Shown here piece after piece: positions 33,801-45,143 of a stretch of DNA of 64,000 nt; positions within the stretch are counted from its first letter, which is position 1; each line of letters opens with the position of its first letter. This DNA comes from Amanita rubescens (Eukaryota > Basidiomycota > Agaricomycetes > Agaricales > Amanitaceae), in the NCBI GenBank assembly GCA_015039365.1, contig WION01000178.1:45620-109619 (forward strand), written 5' to 3'. Both the position numbers and the translations under genes were made by a program. A model generated the notes under the pieces. It had not been told where the DNA came from and did no database searches. It saw only the letters and a list, made by a program, of their open reading frames with translations.

Positions 33801-36800
33801 GGGACCGGAACGGGAGTGGGAGTGGGAGTGGGAACGATGAGGAGGCCCGGATTGACGACGAGGCAGGATCAAGTCGGGCGGTTGTCGCCTATTCCTTCTG
33901 GCTTGAGTTTGCCTAGTGTGAGTGTTCCGAGTGTGGGTGCTGTTGGGGCTGGGGCTAGCGCTGCGAGTGGTGCGAGTCTGGTTGGTGGTGCTGTTGTGGG
34001 TGGTGGAGGCGATGCTTCTTGGGATAGAGGGACTCCAACGGGTGAACGGGCGATGTTCAGGAATTCAATGTCGACACCTGATCTGAGGTTCACTGGTGGT
34101 GTTGGGGCAGATGAGGAGTGGCAGCAGCGTGTGGATGATGGTGGTAGTGCGAAGATGAAGATGCGGGTTTGGCCCAGATTGGGAGGGACCCCTTCGCTCA
34201 AGGAAAGGGAGAAGGAGAAGGGGAGGAGGGAGAAGGAAAAGGAGAAAGAGAGGAGGTGGTTGAGCACCCAGAGTCCGATTTCGATTTTATTGCCAAGGCC
34301 GAGGTTTAGGGTCAGGACGTTGGAAAAGGGGGAGGCGCCGGCGGTGGCGGGGCAAGGGTTGGGGACTGTTGGGATGAGTGGCAAACACAGCTTGCAGCCC
34401 AGGTCGCGCTCTTTGATGGATCTGGTGGGTGGCGGCGGCGGTGGCGAGGAGAAGGCTGCCAAAGTGGGCCGTCCTCCACCCGAATTGCCTGTCAAACGGG
34501 ATCCGGGGATGGTCGATGCGGCTACCAGTGACGAGAATCGGCCGAGCTATGCTCGGGACGACCTGTCGTTGCTCAGCCTGGACAAGTGAGTGTCTTCTCG
34601 AGATATTTTGTCGATTTTATGCTGATCGTTTCTGTTTAGGGTCCTGGAAGAGCGCAGCAGGCTTGATAAAGACCGCAAGATGTGGCAGGCTCAAGCTGCC
34701 AGGTCTCTAGGGAACAAACAATCCCGCGAGATGTCTCGCACGAGGGCCAAGTCACTCGGTCGAATGATGAATAGCAGTCAAGTCAAGGGGCATGTCGCAC
34801 GGTCATATCGACAACAAAGCAATATCGATTACCTGGCTGCTCGAGCTTGTCTTGGGAATCAGGAATTTAGCCCGCTTATGGAGTACAGCGAGGGTGGAGC
34901 GTGGGTTTCCCAACAGTTGAATGAGAAGGGCGTCAAGCATGAGAGGCACGAGCGTAAGCCTTCTGCAAGCGGGAGTTCGGGCGTTGGGACGACGAGCGTG
35001 GGGCATCGTTCAGCCGCGCCGCATGGTAAACACCAGAGGAACGATTCATGGAGCCGTTCGGCGATTAGGTTGGCCCGTTCGTTGCCGCAGATGTGTGGGA
35101 TCATGGTAGGCAGTGACGAGAAGCTGAAGAGTGGGGAAAGCTTAGAGGAAGCGTTGAAAAGGGAAGATGCCAAGGTCATCAAGCTCGCCGACCCTGCTGC
35201 TGCTGTGAGTGGCAAGGATCAGAGGGTGGACGGGGCTTCACCTGTTTCGTCTGCGGCAAGCGATGGTGCGGTTGGGATTGCCATTTCGACTCCGCCCGTT
35301 CCCGAGTTTCAAGAGCCCTCTTATGTACTTCCCGATCATCCCTACGCATTTAGCGCTGGCAGGCAGCACGACGCCGTCGGAGCCGACATGACGAGTCAAG
35401 CAGATGATCTGTTGATCCAGCTACCGGCCCACCCTTATGCGCAAGGTGGACTGTCGATGAGCAGTGGTAACCCGGAGTATGCGGGACGTCATCCCACATC
35501 ATCCTCTACCCACCTTATGACAAGTCTCGGCTTATCGGAAGTGTCCGCAAGGCACCGGCTGCCACCGCAGTTAACTATCGGACAAAATCGTGGGATGGAG
35601 GACCAACAGAGTCAGCAGCGGGACCGATCGCACTCATACCCGTTGCATGTCAAAGTCGACAGTCGAAATTCATATCAGGGCTTAAGACCCTACGTGCGGG
35701 TGGATAGTAATGTTGCCCCACCTGAGAAGCTGTGGGTGACGTATTCGCCTGGGGTTGTGAGGGAGGTGTTGCACAGCGAAGTGTTCCAGTATTCTCCCCG
35801 CGAACTGGAACAAGGGAATCTGCCTGCATCATTAGCTGCGTTCAGTAAAGAAGGTGCTAGTCGACGGGATCCTTCGGATGACGTGTTTCTCAAGAAGTAT
35901 AAGAGAATGTCGACAGTCTACCAAAATACGGCGGCTATGGCGGACGCGATGTATGATGCGTTTGATCAGAGAGCGAGTACTGTCCCGGAGCCTGGCTATA
36001 GTGCCAGGGTGGATGACGGTGAGATGGAGGTTGACGACGCAATTCATGCTCAAGAGGACTCAATGGAACCTGAGTCACAACCGGAACAGGACTTTTCTCA
36101 AGATCTGACGAGTCAGGAGCGGTATGATTACCGACCACGCCGTTCCCGGACACCCGAACCTGTCCGCGTGCCAGGTTCGTCATCTTCAAGCAAAGGCTTG
36201 GCTGACACGTCGCCTATCGAGTATAATCCATTTGGCGCCTCTTCGGCCAACCGCTTTGCAAACACGTCCAAAGAAGCATCTACCTACTCTTCGCCTGTCA
36301 CGCCTTCTGCTCCGCGCATCAGTAGCCCCAACAACCTCGAGCCATTCCACGACCTCTTCTACAAGCCGCCTTGCGACAGTGAAACCGATTCACTTTCTTC
36401 ACCTCCGAATGACGAAACCCCTTCCATTGAAAATGTACCTTGGGATGTTGGCAGCTCTAGCAGTCAAAGGACCGGCTTGTCCTCGTTGGTACGGCGGCTC
36501 GGAGATGAGTTGGAGCAGATGACAATAAACCGTCAGCGTTCCTCGAGCCAATATTCGCAGGACAGCGGCATGCCGGAAATTCCCCCTCGCACGAGTAGCT
36601 TGGCTAGGCCAGGAATGCAAAGTGGACACATCAACTCTGATGTTGGCCCGTTGCACTTTCTATTTCAGAATTCGCCTCAGCAGGAATCTAGGAGGGCGCA
36701 TCCTAGTCGATTTTCCCCTTTTGACCCTGCGAATACCATTCCTGAAGATGTAGAGCTTTCAGAAAATCCGTCGTCTGACGAAAAGCCCGAGGATGATACC

Positions 36801-37154
36801 AGTAAGTGATCGTACCTGAGTGCCTGGATGGAAATGATTAACATGGATTTAGTGCGATACCCAATTGTTACCATTGATCCTGCCTCGACGCCAATGTCCT
36901 CTCAATTGAATCATCCCCCTCAAAGACAGTCGCTCTTTGGATCTGAGACGAATGTCAGTGAAGAACATCTTCCCGCCGAACCACTCGGGTCATCGAGGGG
37001 TCTATCTCTCGATGTCCTGCGCTCCAGCCATCTCACTTCGTCTACGATTTCTTGTATGTCTGCCCTCTCTGAATTTCCTACTCCACCCGAAACGATCATG
37101 CACGAACAAATGACCATCTCCTCTTCTTACCTTGACGACGATACGATCCCTTGA
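30897..37154 (+). CDS. Very long, largely disordered protein of unknown function
   Basis: Four exons (30897-31626, 31873-34585, 34640-36801, 36853-37154) join in phase and encode about 1968 residues; a Met at 30774 would add 41. No enzyme domain is recognised. The first two thirds are low complexity: Ser/Pro-rich N-terminus with an FSFFSFAG motif, an Arg/Ser repeat near 480, a Lys/Glu run about 515-540, a His/Ser/Pro-rich stretch about 640-720, an acidic run, and Gly/Val repeats. The start of exon 3 looks conserved and helical (LEERSRLDKDRKMWQAQAA, SREMSRTRAKSLGRMM) and is likely the functional core, followed by more Ser/Pro-rich sequence with repeated DHPYAF/AHPYAQ motifs. The overall style is that of fungal cell-polarity or signalling scaffolds, but no family is claimed. 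Confidence 0.75.
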
Positions 37155-37655
37155 AAAGATTTCTTTCATTGACCACGATAGTTGGTAACGTCCCTCCTTT
37201 AACGTTTATCAATTTCTTTATATTTCATATTTATTTGTGTTTGTCCAAGCTATTTATCTCATTGCAATACCTCTCGTTCGTTCATATCTCTCTGATTTGC
37301 ACTGTCGTAGATATCGTTACATATACACTCTCTACTGTATCACTTTGATAGGTAACTTAGACTAAAACCGTTTGGTAATCTCTTCCGCACATGCGCACGT
37401 GTTCTTTTGCAAGATCGTTATAATTTAAATAATTATTTGATTACTTATGTAACAAGTCCCTTGTCGTTTGCGCTCATCGTACTGCCCCCTACAAAGCTTT
37501 TACATATCAACGAAAGCATTTGAAAAACAACTTTCCAATTCAGGATGAATGAGGATGGTGAGAACTTGTCAAGCGCCCAACGATGGATATATATGTATTG
37601 AAGAACCCATTGCCCAGACTACCAACTCCAGCCGCCGTAGCAACCTTCCTCCATA
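37155..37655. other. AT-rich intergenic, 3' flank and promoter of J
   Basis: AT-rich sequence with no frames of note. It follows the stop of the long protein and leads into the start of the NACHT-kinase gene. Confidence 0.5.
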
Positions 37656-40169
37656 ATGCCAATCCTAGAGGGAGCCACTTATGTCGAGATCGGCAACTCA
37701 ACATTCCGAGAGATAGCTGGAGATGTGTACGATTTCCGTGGCGAGGACTCGAGTACGTTCAGCCGTGATAAGCGCATGCGATGACACGAGGTTAACGGTT
37801 TCATTGTAGAAAAGAATCCAATCCAACAGCTTCATGAACTGTCTCTATCCGATGCAATCTACAACTTTACACCCACTAGTCGGGCCCCCATAGACACAGG
37901 CGGATGTTTGAGGGCAATACAAGATTGGATGGCAGAGAAGAGCGTGCCAATACTATTACTTTCCGGCCCCCAGGGTACCGGCAAGTCGACTTTTGCTCGC
38001 GCGATCGCTTACGCATGCGTGCATAAGGCCAATATTCCGGTCGTTAGTTTCTGCTTCACTCCCGACCATCCTCAACTGTCCGATCTGCATCGCGTTATCC
38101 CAACACTCGCTGTCCAATTGCATAAAATAAATCTGCGGGGTTTGAAAGAGACGATCGAGGTATCCATCAATGTCGATCCCTTCATATGGTCAAGACCGCT
38201 GAGCAAACAGTTCGTCGAACTCATTATTCGACCCATTCGCGCCTCCGTTAATAACGGCGCACATAACCACATGAACTTTGTCATTCTCCTAGACGGGATT
38301 GATGCCTGCAGAGACTACGGAGCGCTCAAACAATTCCTCTCAGATATCAAAGCCAATATCGCTGATGAGGTGTATTACGGCCGAATCAAGATCTTGTGCA
38401 CCAGCAGAGACGTACCCGACGTCCATGCTGCATTCCGTTCCCTTATCAACTACTATCGGCATATCTCTACCCAACCTAGCGCCAAGAACAATGTACTGAA
38501 ATACCTAAACGACGCTACTCAAGACCTTAGGCAAACTACCCAATTCCCTTGGGATCCGATCAACAACTATATCGCGAATAAATCAGAAGGTAACCTTGAA
38601 ATTGCGGCGGTCATCTTACAACGTATCAGAGCAACAAATATTCGTAACATCGGTGATATTCAGGCGATTATCGATCAAACTTCCGCACAACCTCCGAGCC
38701 CGTCCAATAGCTTCAGGGAACCCAGACGAAGAGACACTCGAAGTGTTAATGATACTTCGCCTCTTACCAATACATCCCCTCTCGATATCTTGCTAAAGAT
38801 TCTCCAGAATAAAAAGGTGAGATGTGACCGGGATACCTCTTCACTTTAAACGCTGATCATTCTGTTGTAGCCCGACGAAGCCATGATAGCTGTAGTGTCT
38901 CCGGGCACGATTAACTTTATGGCTGACCTCTTGAGTACTAATGACTATGTGAAGATACCGTCGAAAATCACGGATCCCCAGGATTCTTCCAATCTCCTTG
39001 ACTTCATTTTCTATGTAAGTCCCCGCTTGTAAGCAAGGGAGTCATGTTAAATTCGCCTTTCCGCAGCTTCTTGACAACAACCTGCTCTATGCGGAGACGT
39101 TGAGAGATGGAAATCGCAGAGCGAGGCGACTCATGCTCAAGCTCGGATTAGGGGCATATGCTATACCTCAATCCGTCTTAATTAATAAGGACGAGGTCCA
39201 GATGAATAGCAATATGCCTATGGAATATGGGGGATTTGCGAGTGTCCACGAGGGCTTCTATCGTGGTAATCGAGTCGCTATCAAGCGATTGCGTTGCCCT
39301 GTCGGTCATCAAGTAAGCACACATCATTAGTTGGAGCAATTATCCTATTTAATCCTTTTTAGAATTTCGACCAGAAGCCCTTCATCCGAGAAGTTCTTAC
39401 GTGGAGAACCCTTTCTCATGACTACGTGTTGCCCTTCGTCGGGACTTACGAGGATTCCGGGTTCATACACCTAGTATCCCCATTCATGGAGAACGGAACG
39501 TTGGGCAACTGGAGAAATGAAAAGAATCCGAGCTCTTCTGAAGTTGAAATAATGGTATCGATCTCAACGGTTTTCACTTTACATGATTGTTGATGTCTCA
39601 TAGATCTTGCGGGTAGCAGAAGGTGTCCAATACTTGCATTACGAAGGCGTAATTCACTGCGATTTACGTGGCGTGAGTGTGGATGAATATCGTCCCTTCA
39701 TACTTAACTAAACCGGCTATAGACTAATATTCTACTCGATTCTAATCTCCAAGTCAGGATCGCCGACTTTGGTTTATCTCGAGATTCAAACGCGACGGCG
39801 ACCAATAATACAACGGCGTCTAAAAACTTTGCCGCTCCGGAATTGTTACTTGATGAGGATGAAATTAGACACACAGAGAAGACGGATATCTATGCATTTG
39901 GATGTCTCTATTACGAGGTACGCAACCCAAGTGTGGAACCACAATCCCAGTGCTTATCTGTGCAGATCCATTTCAATTCGTTGCCATTCGGAACTAATAC
40001 TTTTTACGCCGTTCAGCAAGTCAAGGAAGGGAAGCGCCCGCCGCGGAAGCCTGATCCACCATTGGGAGACGAAGCATGGAATTTAATTGGAAGATGTTGG
40101 GATCAGGACCCCGGTAGACGACCCACCATGGACGAGGTCGCCGAAATTATGGTTTCTTGGCCGCGATAA
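37656..40169 (+). CDS. Gene J: NACHT ATPase fused to a C-terminal protein kinase
   Basis: Eight exons (37656-37752, 37810-38816, 38871-39014, 39067-39312, 39363-39554, 39604-39672, 39723-39917, 39966-40169) encode 717 residues. Residues 1-30 carry a short motif (VEIGNSTFREIAGDVYDF) of the kind found before NACHT domains in mushrooms. The NACHT-like NTPase follows, with Walker A GPQGTGKST (85-93) and Walker B FVILLDGID (about 188-196). The C-terminal half is a TKL-like kinase: glycine loop YGGFASVHEG (470-479), VAIK Lys 489, likely helix-C Glu 508, catalytic HCDLRGTN (580-587), DFG (600-602) and AAPE (622-625). All key kinase residues are present; only the Arg of HRD is Cys. There are no WD40, ankyrin or TPR repeats, which is unusual for a fungal NLR-type protein. 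K and L share the kinase module and its intron positions. Confidence 0.85.
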
Positions 40170-40584
40170 AGTGATTAAATGTTGTACTACTGATTTTGCC
40201 AACGTGGCTTTGTATGTTAGTTGTTTCTCATTACTATTAGTTCACACGTACATTACTACCATACACTACTATCCTACTAGACTGAAAGCGATAAAGCCAA
40301 AGAACATCACACCGACCTTATTTATTTATCTACATACTTGCACTGCACAACAAGGGATATCTCTCGACAATATGCTCGTTTTTTCTGGTGACCCCGAGTC
40401 TGCTTCAAGACAAAGGACTTCAAAGGCTGTTGCGCAAACCAAACCAAACCAAACTTGCAAACACGGATCCTCAAATTAGCCCTCGAGTTACCATTCCTCA
40501 GGGTACGTTTTAATGACGTCAGATTCAGGAGGCACCATGCCAATATGGCCGTGTTTGCTCTGGCTCCGAGACCAAATCAGCCAT
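40170..40584. other. 3' flank of J
   Basis: No gene seen. It separates J from the degenerate kinase fragment. Confidence 0.45.
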
Positions 40585-40935
40585 AGAACAACGCTCCGCT
40601 CGATTCTGAATTTCAAGTCATCAAAATCGCCGACTTTGGTTTATCTAGGGACTTGAACGCAACTGCAATCACTAATGAGATGTTCTACACACTTTGCCGC
40701 TCCAGCCGAGACTCGAGCAAGATAAACTTAAACACACGGAGAAGACGGACATTTACATGCGTACAGATCCACTTTCCCTTGCTGCCATTCGAACATAATC
40801 CCTTTTATCTCAAGGATGGGAATTCTCCGCGTCGGTTGTTGGATAATAAAGCATGAGATTTGATTGAAAGATTTTGATACCTCGATCTAGATCCGGCCAC
40901 TGTTGAAGAGGTTGCGGAGACTTGGTCTTGATAAA
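40585..40935 (+). pseudogene. Degenerate kinase C-lobe fragment related to J
   Basis: The fragment recalls J exons 7-8: a piece with IADFGLSRD-like sequence around 40620-40660, a stretch like the activation segment with HTEKTD, the start of the last exon (IHF-LPFEHNPF) around 40764-40800, and a degraded ending. Frames are broken several times and there is no N-lobe. It is probably a leftover of a tandem duplication of J. Confidence 0.7.
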
Positions 40936-42415
40936 TTGTCAACTATTTTGTTGACAAACGAACTAAACAAATACACAGCGCTCAGCGGCAGGCTGTATTT
41001 CCATCAATCGCGATCAACAGGAGCGGGGTCTCTTACATTCAGGTCTATCTGTTCGGCACGTATACTAGTCTCAGCAAGCCAAAGATTACAATCGCAAACT
41101 GAAATGTGACGTGTGACGTTACGCGCCATGTTAAAGTTCCATTCCAGTGATGCCACAGTACTGCCAACGGGACTGCTAACCGATCTCCAACAGTTGCGAT
41201 CGCGTGTCCCTCACGTATAAGAACGGAGACATTATGGTTCTTCAGAAAAGTAGCGGTCCATGTCCCATCTTGGAGGTCGCGTGCCTGTATTGTGGCAATA
41301 TCAATGGTATGCAAATACAGGTGTCACTCACCCAATTGTAACTGTCAATGTTGCTTCCGAGTTGATCCTAACATGCGTCAGGTGGCCTAACACCCCAGAG
41401 CACCCACGCCAACCCCGCAGTGCTTATCTTCCCCGTTTACGCTCAACGGATTCGGCCGATGAAGTCCGTGATTTACTTGGTGCTTCGTGCGACGCAATAT
41501 CCGGTCAGAAGGTCCGAATGATGCAATGTCGGAGTAAACAAGTCCCGAGAGGTCTCGACGCGTATAACTCTCGAATCAGGGAGTTCCCAAGAAGCAATTA
41601 TCTCTGTTACATTCCACCAACAGGCGCACGACTTCAGACTTGTGCCCTCCTGCACACTGATTCTTTGCTTTTATCTGGCATAGGAGACGCGCGTTTCATT
41701 TTTTCTGTGACATTGAATACAACTATCTATTTATACCGAACTTTTCAAGTCGCCGGACTACAATCCTTACTTTCAACAGATAAGGATAATTTGCTGTAGA
41801 TTGCTGTTGAAGGTATTGCAATTGCCTCATTAGGTCCTCCTAACCGGATACCACGTCTCGAGGTGAGGGCAGCCAACAGAACAGTCCTTTGACAATTTGA
41901 CGAGCGATTGAAATAGAACCAAACAACTGCTATTGAAACTAGCACCCTTTGAGCGAGCGCAATGCCATGGAGAAAGTAGATCCGTCGGACGAGTCCGGTC
42001 CTTCCCGATTATCAACTCAAGCCTGTCAAGTTCTTAAAGTAATATAAACGGCGTGAAACAGTAAACCAATCCACACAACTCCCTCCCCCCCTCCCCCTCG
42101 TTGAGCCCCCGCCGCAACAATCACCTGGGAGCTTTAATACCTACCTGCTTTCCTTCGACACGCGAGCACTGCATGCAAAAGCAAAGCCTTGAAGTCCCTC
42201 CTGATATCTCTGGAGTCACCGCCTAGCATTTCTCTCCATCCACCATCAAACGTCCGCCTATTAACCAATCACGCGTAGTAGGCCATCTATCCCCCCGCAT
42301 CGTTCAACTTACCAGTCGCCAACGTTGTTTCCAGCATCCCCTTCATTCATTCAGTCGGATTCTAAGTCCACCATCACACACGTCGTCTACTACTACTAGC
42401 CCACCGCCACGGCTG
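40936..42415. other. Possible unresolved minus-strand gene; otherwise non-coding
   Basis: On the minus strand a TATAAATA box (about 41731) lies some 30 bases before an ATG at 41699. Open stretches follow at about 41601-41477, 41367-41332 and 41284-41045. The last contains DLQDGTWTATFLKNHNVSVL and a hydrophobic end. I could not find splice choices that join all of them in one frame, so no gene is called. The 350 bases before gene K are CT-rich, as in many fungal promoters. Confidence 0.35.
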
Positions 42416-44504
42416 ATGTCCCCCAACACTTACAACTCGAGCTCGAGGTCTCTGTTACCTCGCATTCCTACAGGGCGTTCTTCACCTAAGATGCCTCCCG
42501 ATGCCACGCTACGTAACCAGCCTGGAAGTGGCGATATTTCTCCCACTCCCGGACACCGTAACGGAGGAGAGATGGTTCATTCGTTGGATCATAATCCAAG
42601 CGTTCTGAGACCCGTAGCTGACGCAAGGATGATCCGGGGTCAGGTCCACGCTGAGCTTGCGGGGAAAGAGGATGCACGTGTGGAGATGTGTACTAATGAC
42701 CATCGTGTAACATTGATGCATCCCCACATTGCGATTCGTCAGTCCTTGGACGGCCAGAGAAACGGGGTGCAAGGTACCGTTGTACAAAGGGGGGTGGCCG
42801 AGTCCATTCCGGCTCGGACTCCCACGTCTAGACCTCCTGCAGCTCGTCATTTGCCTCCAAATGGGGAACTTCCCCGTAGGGCCCTTAGTCAGACTGGTCT
42901 GGGTCACTCCATTCCATCATCAGCTGAGCATGAAGAATTGTCTTTCATACGCGCGTCTAAGGAGGAAGCGAGCTCCCAATCACGTACACCTAGTCGCCAA
43001 TCTACTGGCGATGCTCGGGATCAAGCGATCAAGATCGACAATAGACGCTTGCCACGACTTTTAAGCACCGGGAAACACTCAATTCAACCTCATCTCTCGG
43101 CTCTGCTTGATATCTTATGCGTGAGGATGAAGGTAAGTGCGCTCTAAATCGAACGACCTTTTAATCAAAACTCTTCCAGCGCAACGATGTGCCCTCGCTC
43201 GTGAATACGGCTGCGACAAACCACCTGATTACTATCCTCGGCGCGGAAGATTATGGAAGCGCTCCCGCTCTAATTACCAGAAATCGCGATGCCGTCAATT
43301 TGCTTGAGTTTCTCATGCATGTCAGTGCTGCCTTTTCGTTTCCTCTTAAACGTTGATCCGAACAGCCCTTTTTCAGATCTGGCACAGAGACCTACTAAGA
43401 CGAATGAATCTGCAAGACGCGGATCGCAGAATGCGATGTCTTATTGTCGAGCTTTCTGCAACCGTAGAGGTGATCCCAGAGTCGGTCTTCGTTGATTTTC
43501 GCGATGTGCAACAAGTAGAGTCAAGTACGTTTGCCTCCGGGAGGTCTGCCGATGTGTATCACGGTCTGTATCACGGAAAGCGGGTTGCTTTAAGGCGGTC
43601 TCGCACTACTGGTCTGAGTGAGGTGAGAGCAAAAAAATCGTCGTCGTAATCTGCTAAGACCTTCTTCAGGACATGTGCCGAGAGACATTAATATGGTGGA
43701 CACTCAAACACCAGAACGTCTTGCCCTGTTTGGGCGTGTATTTCACCAGTTGGCCCGGACAACTGACAAGCGTGTCACCATTCATGGAGAATGGAACCTT
43801 GTGGGACTGGAGAACCAGGGCTATGCGATTTGTTGGTGATATTGAACGGCTGGTAATGTTCATAAAGCAGCTAACTGAGGCGTAACTAATCGCTTCATCT
43901 AGATACTAGGGGTGGCCGAAGGTCTACAGTATCTACACGATGAGGGCGTCATTCATGGCGACCTGCATGGGGTGGGTCGTTTTTCTACCCCTGCACGTAA
44001 GTAGACTGAGCACGTCATTCTTTGCAGGATAACGTGCTCCTCGATTCCAATGGGCAACCCAAGATATCTGATTACGGTTTGGCACGGCACTCCGATTCTT
44101 TGCATATTGGGATCTCAGGATTGGCTTATGCTTTTGCGGCTCCTGAGTTAATCCAGGACGACGATAGTTTCGCCATTCGAACAGAGAAGACCGATATCTT
44201 CTCGTTTGGCCGCCTTTACTATCAGGTACGATGCATTCCTTGCCCCGGACCCTGCATCCTCAATCGAGTTTTCCTATCTATTGCTTAGATTCACTATGGG
44301 CGGAGACCGTTTGATGGGAAAGGTCAGTATTCTATCTCACATAAGGTGAAGAAGGGGATCCGCCCCAAGAAGATGGCAGAGCCGATTTTAAGCGACCGAG
44401 CTTGGGTGTTGATGTCCCAGTGTTGGCAGACTAATCCGACTAGGCGCCCAACGATGTCAATCATCGTTAAGACGATGCAGTCGTGGCCGTGGCCTCTCGC
44501 TTAG
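42416..44504 (+). CDS. Gene K: kinase-like protein with altered catalytic residues
   Basis: Seven exons (42416-43132, 43180-43320, 43377-43622, 43670-43852, 43903-43971, 44028-44225, 44289-44504) encode 589 residues. The first 239 are disordered and rich in Ser, Pro and Arg. The rest is the same module as in J, with introns at matching places (exons of 47, 82, 61, 23 and 66 codons versus 48, 82, 64, 23 and 65 in J). Several catalytic positions differ: the VAIK Lys is Arg (VALRR, residue 359), HRD is HGD (447-449) followed by the catalytic Asn 454, DFG is DYG (467-469), and AAPE is kept (489-492). The glycine loop is poor (SGRSADVYHG). It may be a pseudokinase or a weak kinase. The N-terminus is unrelated to that of J, so the kinase module has been combined with different partners. 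Confidence 0.83.
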
Positions 44505-45143
44505 AGCGCGATAACAATACCCCCTTTTTTTTTATGCATAAAACACTAATACTCATTCCAACTTAAGAAACGCGAATAATCTGATCCTGCTCAATGTTGC
44601 ATAATTGAAACAACTCGGAACTAATCAAATCATTGCTGAATGTATTTACTACATATACCCAATAACAATGTGCTGTTAACATCCTTCTGACCCTTTGTGC
44701 ATGTCATCCCTTGTGCACTTGGATATTTGTCGGTTTCTATTATAAACGTGCCAATGCTACGCCCCTGCGATTTCGAATGCGAACACACTAAGATGTTTGA
44801 TGGGATTCATTGCCCTTTGTTTCAGAGATACATTTACAAAGTATAAATCCTCTGACCATGATACTCGAAAAGGTGTGCCCGACGTGAGCGTGGCACCTTC
44901 TGACAATCAGGAGACATCTTCTAGAAGACTACCGTCGCTGAATGCCAGACAGTCGTACAAGTTAAGTCGTATGAATACTCTATGCAGCTTGTGTCCGATG
45001 TTTAGTATCGTTACACCGTGAATATAGTACGATTGTTCTGGAATGTTACTGTTAGCGAATAATGCCCAAGACAAGCAAGAAATTATGGAGATGGGTACCT
45101 TATGAAAACGTCGTCCTCTGCGCGAGCGCAGCGCATTCCAACA
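44505..45143. other. Between convergent genes K and L; no gene
   Basis: AT-rich sequence serving as 3' flank for K (plus) and L (minus). The 74-codon frame at 44797-45021 has no support. Confidence 0.5.

Noticed and set aside
31981..33872. Numerous long frames overlapping the large gene on both strands
   Set aside because: Low-complexity, GC-rich coding sequence leaves other frames open; the main frame is supported by in-phase introns.
41260..41799. Plus 179-codon frame
   Set aside because: The opposite strand has better coding character and a TATA box; this frame has no recognisable features.
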